The notes below the pieces were generated by a model. That model did not search any database and had not been told where the DNA came from. It worked only from the letters and a program-made list of their open reading frames with translations. A program made the position numbers and the translations under genes. A DNA stretch of 56,829 nt from Hyphomicrobiales bacterium (GTDB taxonomy: Bacteria; Pseudomonadota; Alphaproteobacteria; Rhizobiales; Beijerinckiaceae). Positions 40,651 to 49,913 of this stretch are shown in pieces (position 1 is the first letter of the stretch; each line of letters opens with the position of its first letter). The stretch covers positions 1 through 56,829 of the forward strand of contig JAIXUP010000064.1 of assembly GCA_027483505.1 (NCBI GenBank), given 5' to 3'.

Positions 40651-41467
40651 CGGGCATCAGGTCAAGCCTGACGAGGGCCCCCGTCATGCGGAAGTCCTTG
40701 TAGTCGAGCACGAGCGCACGGGTGACGCCATTCTCGAACAGGTCGAAACTGATGGCGTAGGACGGCGTGACCTCGCCGGACCCTGCCTTGAAGTAGCTGA
40801 TCGATACCGGCCAACGCGCAAGACGCTGCATATCGGGCTTCCGGACCGCATCCTCCAGGCCTTCCAGCGGGCCCGGCTCGATCTTTCGGCCCATCACGGC
40901 GAAAGTGTCATAGACCTGCTTGCCGTCATCCGAGCCATCATACACTTTCACGTTGAGCGTCGTTTCGCCGCGCCGTGCGGCAGTGACGATCCGCTTGAGA
41001 TGCTCGCTGGGGAAAATCACATCTGATGCGAAGTCATACCGGTCACGCTTGGGCTGGTTGAGCTGGACGCGGTAGCCGCCGTCGCGCTGTTCGGCGACGC
41101 CATCGACGCGGTCATCCATGCGCCCGCCCACGGCGCTCTGCGTCTTGAAGCGGAACAGCTTCGCCTCGCCATCCTCGAAATTGCTCGTCCGGACGTCGAT
41201 CTGCCGGCTGCCCGTCTCGGCGCTTTCGATCACCGTCACCTGACGAAACGACAGGGAGTAGCCGTCACAGGCATCGCCGGTGAAGTCAAAGGCGATCCGG
41301 CCCCTCGCCGCATCGACGCTGCGCGACGGCTTGCTGGTGTCGAGCTTCAGGTCATAGACCGCACGGTGCGGGGAGAGGACCACCCGCTCGTTCCCGGCAG
41401 CGAAAACTGGAGAAACCAGCAGCGCAAGCGCCCCCGAAACCAGAACCAGCAGTGACCGCGACATCAT
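40631..41467 (-). CDS. eipB: Cell envelope integrity protein EipB (DUF1849)
   Basis: A 278-residue periplasmic protein with a signal peptide (LLVLVSGALALLVSPVFAA). DUF1849 features visible: LSPHRAVYDLKLD, GRIAFDFTGDACDGY, and a C-terminal SACAK; the two cysteines match the disulfide described for Brucella EipB, which supports envelope integrity. ATG 41467 (MMSR) has GGAG 8 bases upstream; longer frames are unsupported. It is single, convergent with dinB. Confidence 0.92.
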   Translation of the reverse strand: MMSRSLLVLVSGALALLVSPVFAAGNERVVLSPHRAVYDLKLDTSKPSRSVDAARGRIAFDFTGDACDGYSLSFRQVTVIESAETGSRQIDVRTSNFEDGEAKLFRFKTQSAVGGRMDDRVDGVAEQRDGGYRVQLNQPKRDRYDFASDVIFPSEHLKRIVTAARRGETTLNVKVYDGSDDGKQVYDTFAVMGRKIEPGPLEGLEDAVRKPDMQRLARWPVSISYFKAGSGEVTPSYAISFDLFENGVTRALVLDYKDFRMTGALVRLDLMPASACAK

Positions 41468-41610
41468 TCCACTTTCTCCGCCAGCGCAAACCACTAACCT
41501 AAGGAGCGAGCGCCGATAGGGCAATGGCCGCATCCGGTGAACCGCCATCCCTTGCGTGCGGCAAATCGCTGTGCGACGTCCTTGCTCGGCCTTCACAGGA
41601 GAGTTTCGCC

Positions 41611-42081
41611 ATGAGCGCTGTTGAACAACGCCTCGCCGCCCTCGGGATCACCTTGCCGTCGCCGGCCGCGCCGGCAGCCAACTATGTGCCCTTCGTCCGC
41701 ACGGGCAACCTTCTGGTGATCGCCGGCCAGCTCTGCTTCGGCCCGGACGGCAAACTCGCACCGGAACACAAGGGCAAGCTCGGCGATACTGTCTCAATCG
41801 AGCAGGGCAAGGCGGCGGCGCGGCTGTGCGCGATCAACCTGCTCGCGCAGGTCAAGGCCGCCATCGGCAACCTCGACAGGATCGAACGCTGCGTCCGGCT
41901 TGGCGGCTTCATCAATGCCACGCTGGACTTCGAGCCCCTCGCGCAGGTGATGAACGGCGCATCGGACCTGATGGTCGAAGCGTTGGGCGACAAGGGCCGC
42001 CACGCGCGCAGCACCGTCGGCGTCATCGTGCCGTTCGCCGCCGCCGTCGAGGTGGAGGGCATGTTCGAGATTTCGGCGTGA
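41611..42081 (+). CDS. RidA family protein
   Basis: A 156-residue YjgF/RidA-type protein. AGQLCFGPDGKL and RSTVGVIVPF (conserved Arg before the VGV strand) match the trimeric family that hydrolyses reactive imines from PLP enzymes. It belongs to the longer YjgF subgroup (about 155 residues) of less defined function. ATG 41611 has AGGAGAG about 8 bases upstream. It starts a plus-strand run with ugpQ and a DUF482 gene. Confidence 0.9.
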   Translation: MSAVEQRLAALGITLPSPAAPAANYVPFVRTGNLLVIAGQLCFGPDGKLAPEHKGKLGDTVSIEQGKAAARLCAINLLAQVKAAIGNLDRIERCVRLGGFINATLDFEPLAQVMNGASDLMVEALGDKGRHARSTVGVIVPFAAAVEVEGMFEISA

Positions 42082-42091
42082 GGCCCGGGCC

Positions 42092-42838
42092 ATGAAGGCT
42101 CCATCATGGATGGTCGCACGCCCGATCGCGCATCGCGGCCTGCACGACGCCGCAAAGGGCATCATCGAGAACACGCCCACGGCAGCTCTCGCGGCCGTTG
42201 GTCGTGATTTTGGCATTGAATGCGACGTGCAACTGACCAAGGACGGTGAGGCCGTCGTCTTCCACGACTTCGAACTCGACCGGCTGACCGCGTCCACGGG
42301 GCGCGTCGATGCGCTGACCGCCAAGGCGCTGGCAAAAGTCAGGATGCAAGGCACCGCGGACCGGATCATGCCCCTGACGGAATTTATCGGGCTGATCGGC
42401 GGACGGGTTCCGCTTGTGGTCGAAATCAAGAGCCGCTTCGACGGCAACATGAAGCTGGCACGGCGCGTGGCGCAGGTCGTCAACGAGACGACGGCACCGA
42501 TCGTGCTCAAGTCCTTCGACCCGCGCATCGTATCTGTCCTGCAGCTTCTGACGCCGAACCACGCCCGCGGCATCGTCGCGATGCTCGATTACAGTTATCC
42601 CGACTATGACGGCTGCTCGGCGGCAGAGAAGCACGCCATGGCCAATCTGCTGCACTTCGGTGAAACGCGCCCGGACTTCGTTTCCTGGCGGGTCGGCGAC
42701 CTGCCGAGCGCAGCCCCTTATCTGTGCCGGAGTGTCCTTGGACTGCCCGTGATGACGTGGACGGTGCGGACTGCCGCCGACCGGGCCAAGGCTGAGTCCC
42801 ACGCCGACCAGATGGTCTTCGAGGGATTCTTGCCGTGA
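42092..42838 (+). CDS. ugpQ: Glycerophosphodiester phosphodiesterase
   Basis: A 248-residue cytoplasmic GDPD of TIM-barrel fold that frees sn-glycerol-3-phosphate. The catalytic/metal residues are in AHRGLH and IENTPTAA (His/Arg, Glu), IECDVQLTKDGEAVVFHD (Glu, Asp, His). Length is normal for UgpQ. It follows RidA by 11 bases. No ugp transporter genes are near, so it may act on phospholipid turnover products. Confidence 0.92.
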   Translation: MKAPSWMVARPIAHRGLHDAAKGIIENTPTAALAAVGRDFGIECDVQLTKDGEAVVFHDFELDRLTASTGRVDALTAKALAKVRMQGTADRIMPLTEFIGLIGGRVPLVVEIKSRFDGNMKLARRVAQVVNETTAPIVLKSFDPRIVSVLQLLTPNHARGIVAMLDYSYPDYDGCSAAEKHAMANLLHFGETRPDFVSWRVGDLPSAAPYLCRSVLGLPVMTWTVRTAADRAKAESHADQMVFEGFLP

Positions 42839-42876
42839 GGCGCGCCGCGCCGCGCAACGAATGAACGGCTGTCGGC

Positions 42877-44091
42877 ATGAGCGGTGACCTCAAGCTGAAG
42901 ACAATCCTGTCGCTTGAGGAGGTCGCGGCGGCGGACTGGGACCGCTGCGCCCTGTGGGCTGGGCCTGACGCCTCGGCAGGCGGCGAGGCCGTCGCAGTTG
43001 ATCCGGCCAATCCGTTCATATCGCACGCCTTCCTGCTTGCATTGGAGCAGTCCGGGTCGACCGGAGGGCGCAGTGGCTGGACCAGCTCCCATCTGGTCGT
43101 CGAGGATGCGGACGGGCGCGTTGTCGGCGTTGCGCCCGCCTGGCTCAAGTCACACAGCCAGGGCGAATACGTCTTCGACCATAGCTGGGCGGACGCGTTC
43201 CAGCGCGCCGGTGGCCGCTACTATCCCAAGCTCCAGATCACGGCGCCGTTCACCCCCGCAACCGGCCGGCGGCTACTGGCAGCGCCGGGCGAGCGGGCGC
43301 TGGAGGTCGAGGCTGTGCTGCAGCAAGGCCTGCTCGCGCTGCGCGACCAGATGCGCGCCTCGTCAGCCCATGTCACCTTCCAGGCAGAGCCGGAGTGGCG
43401 GCGGATGGACCCTGCGCACTGGCTGCAGCGGCTGGATGTCCAGTATCACTGGTTCAACCGGGGCTACGCCAGCTACGACGCATTCCTCGCGACCCTCGCC
43501 TCGCGCAAGCGCAAGGGCCTGAAGAAGGAACGCCGCGAAGCGCTAGGGTCGGGGATCACGGTCGAAGCGTTGACGGGGTCCACCCTGACCGAAGCGATCT
43601 GGGACGACTTCTTTGCCTTCTACATGGACACCGGCTCACGCAAATGGGGCCGGCCCTATCTGACACGGAGCTTCTTCTCCTTGATCGGCCAGAGCATGCC
43701 TGAGCGGATCGTGCTGATGATGGCGAGGCGCGACGGGCGCTATATTGCTGGCGCCATCAACTTCCTGGGCGCCGATGCGCTGTACGGGCGCCACTGGGGC
43801 TGCCGCGAGGATCATCCCTTTCTCCACTTCGAAGTCTGCTACCATCAGGCCATCGACCATGCGATCGCCCTTGGTCTGTCTCGCGTCGAGGCCGGCGCGC
43901 AGGGCGACCACAAGATCGCGCGGGGCTACGAGCCCGTCCTGACACGTTCCAGCCATGCCATCGCCCATCCGGGCTTCCGGCGCGCAGTCGCGGATTTCCT
44001 TGATCACGAACGGCCGCAGATCATGGCGATCTGTGAAAGCATGCGCGCTGACCTTCCCTTCGCTGCACGGGACCAGCACGAGCCGGACTGA
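42877..44091 (+). CDS. GNAT-superfamily protein, DUF482 (peptidoglycan-biosynthesis-like)
   Basis: A 404-residue protein with tandem GNAT-like domains, as in DUF482, remote kin of FemX/MurJ-linked aminoacyl transferases. Typical segments: NPFISHAFLLALEQSG, the RYYPKLQI/TPFTPATGRRLL region, and GAQGDHKIARGYEPV at the end. Its biochemical role is unproven; link to envelope or amino acid transfer is only inferred. It lies 39 bases after ugpQ on the same strand. Confidence 0.88.
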   Translation: MSGDLKLKTILSLEEVAAADWDRCALWAGPDASAGGEAVAVDPANPFISHAFLLALEQSGSTGGRSGWTSSHLVVEDADGRVVGVAPAWLKSHSQGEYVFDHSWADAFQRAGGRYYPKLQITAPFTPATGRRLLAAPGERALEVEAVLQQGLLALRDQMRASSAHVTFQAEPEWRRMDPAHWLQRLDVQYHWFNRGYASYDAFLATLASRKRKGLKKERREALGSGITVEALTGSTLTEAIWDDFFAFYMDTGSRKWGRPYLTRSFFSLIGQSMPERIVLMMARRDGRYIAGAINFLGADALYGRHWGCREDHPFLHFEVCYHQAIDHAIALGLSRVEAGAQGDHKIARGYEPVLTRSSHAIAHPGFRRAVADFLDHERPQIMAICESMRADLPFAARDQHEPD

Positions 44092-44198
44092 CCACAGGCG
44101 CGATCCGCATGGCGGTCCATCGACAGTCTGGCTCTTGACGCCCGCGGAACAGTCCGATTTTGCTGGCTGCAATCACCACCGAAGCGACAGGACCGGGC

Positions 44199-44630
44199 AT
44201 GACCAGCGCATATGATTCCAACAACATCTTCGCCCGAATCCTGCGCGGCGAACTGCCCTGCCATCGGGTCTTCGAAACCCCCGACGTCCTCGCCTTCATG
44301 GACATCATGCCCCGCGCGCCAGGCCATACGCTGGTCATCCCCAAAGCGCCGGCGCGCACCCTTCTGGATGTGACGCCTGCGTCGCTGGGAACGCTGATCC
44401 TCGGCGTGCAAACGGTCGCGGCTGCCGTCAAGCAGGCGATGGAAGCCGACGGCCTGACCATTCAGCAGTTCAACGAAAGCGCCGGCGGGCAGGTCGTGTT
44501 CCATCTGCATTTTCATGTCATCCCGCGCTGGGAAGCACAGGCGATGAGGCCACACACCGCACAAATGGCGCCGGCCGAAGAACTGGTCGCCCATGCGGCG
44601 AGGATCAGACAGGCACTCGGCGCCTCCTGA
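44199..44630 (+). CDS. HIT family protein
   Basis: A 143-residue histidine-triad nucleotide-binding/hydrolase protein. The triad is H102-L-H104-F-H106-V (FHLHFHVIP), with CHRVFETPDVLAFMDI and PGHTLVIPK upstream as in HINT/HIT proteins. ATG 44199 is used; the longer frame begins in non-conserved sequence. It likely cleaves AMP-conjugates. Single gene, downstream of the DUF482 gene by about 107 bases. Confidence 0.92.
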   Translation: MTSAYDSNNIFARILRGELPCHRVFETPDVLAFMDIMPRAPGHTLVIPKAPARTLLDVTPASLGTLILGVQTVAAAVKQAMEADGLTIQQFNESAGGQVVFHLHFHVIPRWEAQAMRPHTAQMAPAEELVAHAARIRQALGAS

Positions 44631-44668
44631 CGCGCGCCCTGTGCGCGCCACCGTCCGGACGGGACTGT

Positions 44669-45025
44669 TCAGGCGTAGATCAGGCCGACGCTGATCAGGA
44701 CCGCTTCGCCGAGCACAAGCCCGCCGAGGACAGAGCGGCGCATCAGCCAGTAGCCAAGCCCGCCCGCCGCAAGGGCCCCTGCCCGGCCCCACAGCGGCAC
44801 GACGGCCAGCGCGCCCGACGGAGCCAGCAGCAGTTTGGCGACGACACCCGCCACCAGCGCCGCGGCCACGAGGCGGACCCAGATCATCAGATCGGAACTC
44901 TCGTCGAGATTGCGCCCGGCAAAAACGCCGATGACGCGCCAGATCTCGGTCGGCAGGAATCCGATCAGGACAACGACCAGATAAGGCCAGAGCCCGCCCG
45001 TGGCATGTTCCAGCGCCGCCAGCAT
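44669..45025 (-). CDS. azlD: AzlD-family branched-chain amino acid transport subunit
   Basis: A 118-residue membrane protein of four hydrophobic spans (LWPYLVVVLIGFLPTEIWR, and AALVAGVVAKLLLAP). It is the small partner of AzlC and together they export branched-chain or other amino acids. Its start shares one base with the stop of azlC (TGATG), so the two are coupled. LPTEIWR at the first loop is a typical AzlD feature. Confidence 0.9.
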   Translation of the reverse strand: MLAALEHATGGLWPYLVVVLIGFLPTEIWRVIGVFAGRNLDESSDLMIWVRLVAAALVAGVVAKLLLAPSGALAVVPLWGRAGALAAGGLGYWLMRRSVLGGLVLGEAVLISVGLIYA

Positions 45026-45750
45026 CAGCCCTTCCTCCGTGTCCGGTGCAGGAGATAGGCCGCCGATCCGCCGATCAGTCCGACTGCGAGAAGATCAAAG
45101 TCCTGTCCGACCACGAAGGTGGACAGCGGCGCCAGCACAAAACCCAGGATCAACGCGGCCCAATCGGCCCGGGTCTTTGACCCGGCCACCAGCGACAGGG
45201 TGAAGAACATCGGCGTCGTGAACAGCAGGGCCGCCGCCAGGGCCGCTGGCAATGCGCCGATCAGGTAGTAGCCGACGCCCGTGGCGAAGGAAGCGGCGGC
45301 CATGACCATGCAGGCGAAGCCGATGAAGAACGGAAAGCGCTCGGCGACAGGCAAGCCAGGCAACAGCCGCCGTCCTTCGGTCCAGGAGGTCACAGCCACG
45401 AAATGGGCGCCCAGCAGCAGTTTCCCGATGCCCACATCCGGGCCCCGCAGCAGCGGCACGATCGACACAACCATTGGAAAGAAGCGGATGGATGAAAGCG
45501 AAACAGCAATCGCGATCGCCGGCATCGAGGCGCCCGCCGCGATCGAGCCGAACAGCAGAACCTGCGCCGGCCCGGCCCAGATCAGGATGGTGGAGAGCAC
45601 GCCGGCGAACATCGGATAGCCGATGTCGCGTGTCAGCCCGCCCACGCCGATCAGCGACGCCATCAGGACCAGCGACGGCAGCCCTGCGGCACGGCCGACG
45701 CCCGCGACAAACGATGGCCAGAAAGGGCGGCTGACAGGCTCGGCGTTCAC
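45025..45750 (-). CDS. azlC: AzlC-family amino acid exporter subunit
   Basis: A 241-residue inner-membrane protein with about five to six spans. LPSLVLMASLIGVGGL, WAGPAQVLLFG and SLSSIRFFPM are recognised AzlC segments. The start is a GTG with no clear ribosome site. Together with AzlD it forms an amino-acid exporter. The 76-base gap to the gene at 45827 has no clear regulatory feature. Confidence 0.9.
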   Translation of the reverse strand: MNAEPVSRPFWPSFVAGVGRAAGLPSLVLMASLIGVGGLTRDIGYPMFAGVLSTILIWAGPAQVLLFGSIAAGASMPAIAIAVSLSSIRFFPMVVSIVPLLRGPDVGIGKLLLGAHFVAVTSWTEGRRLLPGLPVAERFPFFIGFACMVMAAASFATGVGYYLIGALPAALAAALLFTTPMFFTLSLVAGSKTRADWAALILGFVLAPLSTFVVGQDFDLLAVGLIGGSAAYLLHRTRRKG

Positions 45751-45826
45751 GACTGATCAGTACCAAGCTGCCGCCGACGCGCCATCTGTGACGCACGCAT
45801 GCCACACATGCCCGAAAGGACGCGCG

Positions 45827-46075
45827 TCAGGTGCGCGCGCCTGTCAGGGCGTTGAAGACCTCGACGGCGAAGTCCTGCAACTCCTTCGGAATGCCCCCGA
45901 CAGATTGCACGATCAGGTAGCCGCCGTAGATCATGGCCGGCACCAGAATCCAGCCGAGCACTTCCTCGAAAAGTTTCCGGCGGCGGCGGCGGCGGTCGCG
46001 CTTCTCACCCCAGCTGAGCGATTCCTTGACGTGAACGGGATTCGCCGCACCGTCATCAGCCGGGTTGTTGCTCAT
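45827..46075 (-). CDS. Small single-span membrane protein of unknown function
   Basis: 82 residues: an acidic/polar N-terminus, an arginine cluster (KRDRRRRRRK), one membrane span at about 42-58 (ILVPAMIYGGYLIVQ) and a short amphipathic C-terminus. It lies 21 bases downstream of clpA on the same strand, so it is probably the last gene of a clpS-clpA transcript. I do not recognise a family. Confidence 0.65.
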   Translation of the reverse strand: MSNNPADDGAANPVHVKESLSWGEKRDRRRRRRKLFEEVLGWILVPAMIYGGYLIVQSVGGIPKELQDFAVEVFNALTGART

Positions 46076-46096
46076 CTTGGCCTCCGCAAGCCGCGC

Positions 46097-48616
46097 TCAT
46101 CGCTTCGTCAGCGGAACCTTCGGCACCGTCGTGACCCCACTGCCGCGTGGTGTGTCAGCATTGATCGAGGCTGGCAACAGCTTTGCGGCGTCTTTCCTGG
46201 GCTTTGGCCTGCCCCCCGACGCCTTTGCGGCTGACCTGGTCCGTGCCCCTTTGGCGCGGGTCTTGGCCGCGTCCCGGACATCCTTCTCCGGCTTCGGCGT
46301 CACCGGACCTTCCGGAAACTCGAAGCCGAGAACCTTCAGCCCCGTGGTCTCGGACGCAACCACGACGACGCGCACCGCCCCGCCATGCTTGAGGCGTCCG
46401 AACAGGACCTCGTCGGCCAGCGGCGTCTTGATCGTCTGCTGGATCAGTCGGCCCATCGGACGGGCGCCCATCTGTTCGTCATAGCCGTTGTCGGCCAGCC
46501 ACTCGCGGGCCTCGTCGGTCAGTTCGATGGTCACGGCCCGGTCGGCGAGCTGGGCCTCGAGCTGCGCGATGAACTTGTCGACCACCTGCCGGATCACCTG
46601 CCGGGGCAGATGCCCGAACGAGATCACCGCGTCGAGGCGGTTGCGGAACTCCGGCGCGAACATGCGGCTGATCGCTTCCATGTCGTCGCCTTCGCGCCGT
46701 GTGCGGGTGAACCCATAGGCCGGCCGCGCCATGTCGGCGGCGCCCGCATTCGAGGTCATGATCAGTATCACGTTGCGGAAATCGACATGCTTGCCATTGT
46801 GGTCGGTCAGCTTGCCGTGATCCATGATCTGCAGGAGGATGTTGAACAGGTCCGGATGCGCCTTCTCGATCTCGTCGAGCAGCAGCACGCAGTACGGATG
46901 CTGGTCGACGCCATCGGTCAGCAGACCGCCCTGGTCGAAGCCGACATAGCCCGGAGGCGCGCCGATCAGCCGGCTGACCGTGTGGCGCTCCATGTACTCC
47001 GACATGTCGAAGCGGATCATTTCGACGCCGAGCACCTTGGCCAGTTGCTTGGCCACCTCGGTCTTGCCGACGCCTGTCGGCCCGGCGAACAGATAGCAGC
47101 CGATCGGCTTCTCCGGCTCGCGCAGGCCCGCCCGCGCCAGCTTGATCGAGGCCGACAGCGATGTGATCGCCGCCTCTTGCCCGTAGACCACGCGCCGGAG
47201 CGTTGTCTCCATATGTTCAAGCACTTCCGCATCGTTCTTGGACACGGTCTTGGGCGGAATGCGCGCCATCGTTGAGATTGTGAGCTCGATCTCTTTCACG
47301 CCGATCGTCTTCTTTCGGCGGCTTTCCGGCAGCAGCATCTGCGAAGCGCCGGTCTCGTCGATCACGTCGATGGCCTTGTCGGGCAACTTGCGGTCATTGA
47401 TGTAGCGGGCCGACAGCTCCACGGCCGCCTTGATGGCGTCGCCGGTGTAGCGCAGCTTGTGGAACTCTTCGAAATACGGCTTGAGGCCCTTGAGGATTTC
47501 GATGGCATCCGGCACCGAAGGCTCGTTGACGTCGATCTTCTGGAAGCGGCGCACCAGGGCACGGTCCTTCTCGAAATACTGGCGGTACTCCTTGTACGTC
47601 GTCGATCCGATGCAGCGCAGCGTTCCGCCGGCCAGTGCAGGCTTGAGCAGGTTCGAGGCATCCATCGCGCCGCCGGAGGTCGCGCCCGCGCCGATCACCG
47701 TGTGGATCTCGTCGATGAACATGATCGCCTTGGGGTGGGCCTCGATCTCCTTGATCACCTGCTTGAGGCGCTCCTCGAAATCGCCGCGATAGCGCGTGCC
47801 GGCGAGCAGCGTGCCCATGTCGAGCGAAAACACGGTGGCGTCCTCCAGCACCTCCGGAACCTCGCCCATGATGATCTTGCGCGCGAGGCCTTCGGCGATG
47901 GCGGTCTTGCCGACGCCCGGATCGCCGACCAGAAGCGGGTTGTTCTTCTGGCGCCGGCACAGGACCTGGATGGTGCGCTGCACCTCGGCCTCGCGCCCGA
48001 TCAGCGGGTCGATCCGGCCATTCCGTGCCTTCACATTGAGGTTGACGCAGTAACTCTCCAGCGCGCCTTCCTTTTTCTTCTTCTTGTCCTCGCCGTCCTG
48101 CGCCTGCTCCTCGCGCTTGTCGCGCCCTTCATTCTCCTCATCGGCGCCGCGCACCGGTCTGGGTTCCGACGAGCCCGCCCTCTTGGCGATCCCATGGCTG
48201 ATGTAGTTGACCGCGTCATAGCGCGTCATGTCCTGCTCCTGCAGGAAGTAGGCGGCATGGCTCTCGCGTTCGGCGAAAATGGCCACCAGCACGTTCGCGC
48301 CTGTGACCTCTTCGCGGCCGGACGACTGCACATGGATCACGGCGCGCTGGATGACGCGCTGGAACCCTGCCGTCGGCTTGGCGTCATCGCGGCCCTCGTG
48401 AACCAGATTGGACAACTCGTTCTCGACATACTCGACAAGGTTGCGCTTGAGCAGTTCGAGATCGACGCTGCAGGCCCGCATCACCGCTGCTGCATCGTTG
48501 TCATCGACAAGGGCAAGCAGCAGATGCTCGAGCGTCGCATATTCGTGCCGGCGCTCGTTGGCGAGAGCGAGAGCCCTGTGGAGCCCCTGCTCGAGGCTGC
48601 GGGAAAAACTGGGCAT
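46097..48616 (-). CDS. clpA: ATP-dependent Clp protease ATP-binding subunit ClpA, with extended basic tail
   Basis: Unfoldase that feeds ClpP. 839 residues: N-domain with two Clp_N repeats (about 1-140), an acidic/Lys-rich linker, AAA1 (Walker [10 protein letters not shown]), AAA2 (Walker [10 protein letters not shown]) with the small C-domain. The ClpP-docking loop region after AAA2 helix is present ([12 protein letters not shown] region precedes it). Roughly the last 70 residues are an Ala/Lys/Arg/Pro-rich tail absent from E. coli ClpA. Ten bases separate it from clpS. Confidence 0.96.
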   Translation of the reverse strand: MPSFSRSLEQGLHRALALANERRHEYATLEHLLLALVDDNDAAAVMRACSVDLELLKRNLVEYVENELSNLVHEGRDDAKPTAGFQRVIQRAVIHVQSSGREEVTGANVLVAIFAERESHAAYFLQEQDMTRYDAVNYISHGIAKRAGSSEPRPVRGADEENEGRDKREEQAQDGEDKKKKKEGALESYCVNLNVKARNGRIDPLIGREAEVQRTIQVLCRRQKNNPLLVGDPGVGKTAIAEGLARKIIMGEVPEVLEDATVFSLDMGTLLAGTRYRGDFEERLKQVIKEIEAHPKAIMFIDEIHTVIGAGATSGGAMDASNLLKPALAGGTLRCIGSTTYKEYRQYFEKDRALVRRFQKIDVNEPSVPDAIEILKGLKPYFEEFHKLRYTGDAIKAAVELSARYINDRKLPDKAIDVIDETGASQMLLPESRRKKTIGVKEIELTISTMARIPPKTVSKNDAEVLEHMETTLRRVVYGQEAAITSLSASIKLARAGLREPEKPIGCYLFAGPTGVGKTEVAKQLAKVLGVEMIRFDMSEYMERHTVSRLIGAPPGYVGFDQGGLLTDGVDQHPYCVLLLDEIEKAHPDLFNILLQIMDHGKLTDHNGKHVDFRNVILIMTSNAGAADMARPAYGFTRTRREGDDMEAISRMFAPEFRNRLDAVISFGHLPRQVIRQVVDKFIAQLEAQLADRAVTIELTDEAREWLADNGYDEQMGARPMGRLIQQTIKTPLADEVLFGRLKHGGAVRVVVVASETTGLKVLGFEFPEGPVTPKPEKDVRDAAKTRAKGARTRSAAKASGGRPKPRKDAAKLLPASINADTPRGSGVTTVPKVPLTKR

Positions 48617-48625
48617 CGGGCTCTC

Positions 48626-49024
48626 CTAGTTCTTTTCCATCACGCATTGCAGCGGATGCTGATGCTTTCTGGCGAAGTCCATCACATTCGTGACCTTGGT
48701 CTCCGCCACCTCATAGGTGAACACGCCACACTCGCCGACGCCATTATGATGCACATGCAACATGATTTGCGTCGCTTCGTCACGGGTCTTGTTGAAGAAA
48801 CGCTCGAGCACGTGGATCACGAATTCCATCGGCGTGTAATCATCATTGAGCAGCAGAACCCGATACAGGTGGGGCTTCTTCGTCTGTGTCTTGGTGCGCG
48901 TGATGACAGCCGTGCCTGATCCGCCTCCGCCGCCATCCTTTGGCTCGCGCGGCGTCTTGGCCAGATCCGGTCCGGCGGCCACAGGAAAACCCGGCAGTTC
49001 GCAGTGCTTGTCTTTGATCATCAT
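48626..49024 (-). CDS. clpS: ClpS adaptor of the Clp protease
   Basis: A 132-residue N-end-rule adaptor that delivers substrates to ClpA. The core (from about 50) has [27 protein letters not shown] and [14 protein letters not shown]; the Asn-Asp and His residues that hold the N-degron are intact. A Gly-rich 45-residue N-terminal extension is longer than in E. coli. Two ATGs are adjacent (49024, 49021). A second short clpS paralog, common in rhizobia, is not seen here. Confidence 0.96.
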   Translation of the reverse strand: MMIKDKHCELPGFPVAAGPDLAKTPREPKDGGGGGSGTAVITRTKTQTKKPHLYRVLLLNDDYTPMEFVIHVLERFFNKTRDEATQIMLHVHHNGVGECGVFTYEVAETKVTNVMDFARKHQHPLQCVMEKN

Positions 49025-49197
49025 GCCTGGTTATCGGCCATTCCCGGCTCGCCCGGTCCTGTCTGAATGTATAGTTGACCTGGCCGCTTCGCCAGTGCGG
49101 ACGAACCCCCATCACAACAGATTTACACCGCACTACGCCGAACTCATGACGTTGCGGCGATCTGGGAACTGTCCGCCGCCTTCCGCGCCGAAAAGCA

Positions 49198-49223
49198 AAA
49201 ACCCGGCCACAAGGACCGGGTTT
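49198..49223 (-). terminator. Terminator of the phasin gene
   Basis: AACCCGG pairs with CCGGGTT around a nine-base loop, and the minus-strand side continues with a T-rich run (TTTTTGCTTTT). It is about 70 bases after the phasin stop, on the phasin strand. Confidence 0.7.
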
Positions 49224-49291
49224 CCGAGAATTCCAATCAAGCCGACTGCGTGGGGATGGCCGTTTGACCCGCCCCAGCGCGCCGGCCGAGA

Positions 49292-49633
49292 TCACTTGGC
49301 CGAAGGGGTGGCCTTGGCAATCACGGCTTCGAACGGCTTGAACGCATCCTTGGCCATGGTGGTGTAGAGTTCACCGATCTTGGTGGCCTGGGCGACGAAA
49401 CCTTCGTAGGCGCTCTTGGCGAAATCGCTCTGGAGCTCGATGGCCTTGTCGAGGGTCTTCACGGCAACGAGCTTTTCGACCATTGCGGTGCCCTGCTCGA
49501 ACGACTTCTTGGTGTAGTCGGACGATTCGACGGCGATCGTCTGCAGACCCTTGGAGGCTGCGCCGAAGGACTTCAGGGCGGCGTCGACGTTCTCTTTGCC
49601 GACTTTCTGGATGGCTTCAAACTGCTGGATCAT
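49292..49633 (-). CDS. Phasin family protein
   Basis: A 113-residue helical, charged phasin that coats polyhydroxyalkanoate granules or has a stress role. Typical low-Cys amphipathic helices: QQFEAIQKVGKENVDAALKSF, ASKGLQTIAVESSDYTKKS, FEQGTAMVEKLVAVKTLDKA. Single gene with its own promoter and a strong candidate PhaR-type operator (49738-49779). No PHA synthase in the window. Confidence 0.9.
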   Translation of the reverse strand: MIQQFEAIQKVGKENVDAALKSFGAASKGLQTIAVESSDYTKKSFEQGTAMVEKLVAVKTLDKAIELQSDFAKSAYEGFVAQATKIGELYTTMAKDAFKPFEAVIAKATPSAK

Positions 49634-49729
49634 CGGATCACTACGGCCTGTGCGGCCGCCTCTGGCTCTGGGGCTTTCGCCCCGGTTTCGTTTCGGCAGA
49701 CCGCAACGATTTCTCGCGACCTGATATGC

Positions 49730-49779
49730 CAGATATTGTGCATCGCAACATGAATGTCAAGTCGATTGTTGCGATGCAC
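49730..49779 (-). promoter_or_regulatory. Phasin promoter with twin TGC-N3-GCA operator
   Basis: On the minus strand, TTGACA (49760-49755) has an AATATC/ATATCT -10 candidate 17-18 bases on (49737-49731). Two 12-base inverted arms, GTGCATCGCAAC (49738-49749) and GTTGCGATGCAC (49768-49779), each contain TGC-N3-GCA. One arm lies between the -35 and -10, the other just upstream of the -35; centres are 31 bases apart. This is the shape of a repressor operator, and TGC/GCA half-sites match what is known of PhaR binding. Confidence 0.6.
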
Positions 49780-49812
49780 CATGGTCGAATGCCGCCGAGA
49801 AAACAGGGCACC

Positions 49813-49827
49813 TTAACCAGCGGGTAA
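49813..49827 (+). promoter_or_regulatory. Near-consensus CtrA box upstream of the carboxypeptidase gene
   Basis: TTAA-N7-GTAA occurs about 90 bases before the start at 49914, one base from the CtrA consensus TTAA-N7-TTAA. One mismatch makes chance occurrence possible. Confidence 0.3.
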
Positions 49828-49913
49828 CCGCACCCGACTAACATCCAAAGCTGTGTCCGATCTGCCACGCCGGCATCAGGACACTGAGTTGATTTGCGTA
49901 CGGGTGTGAGTTC

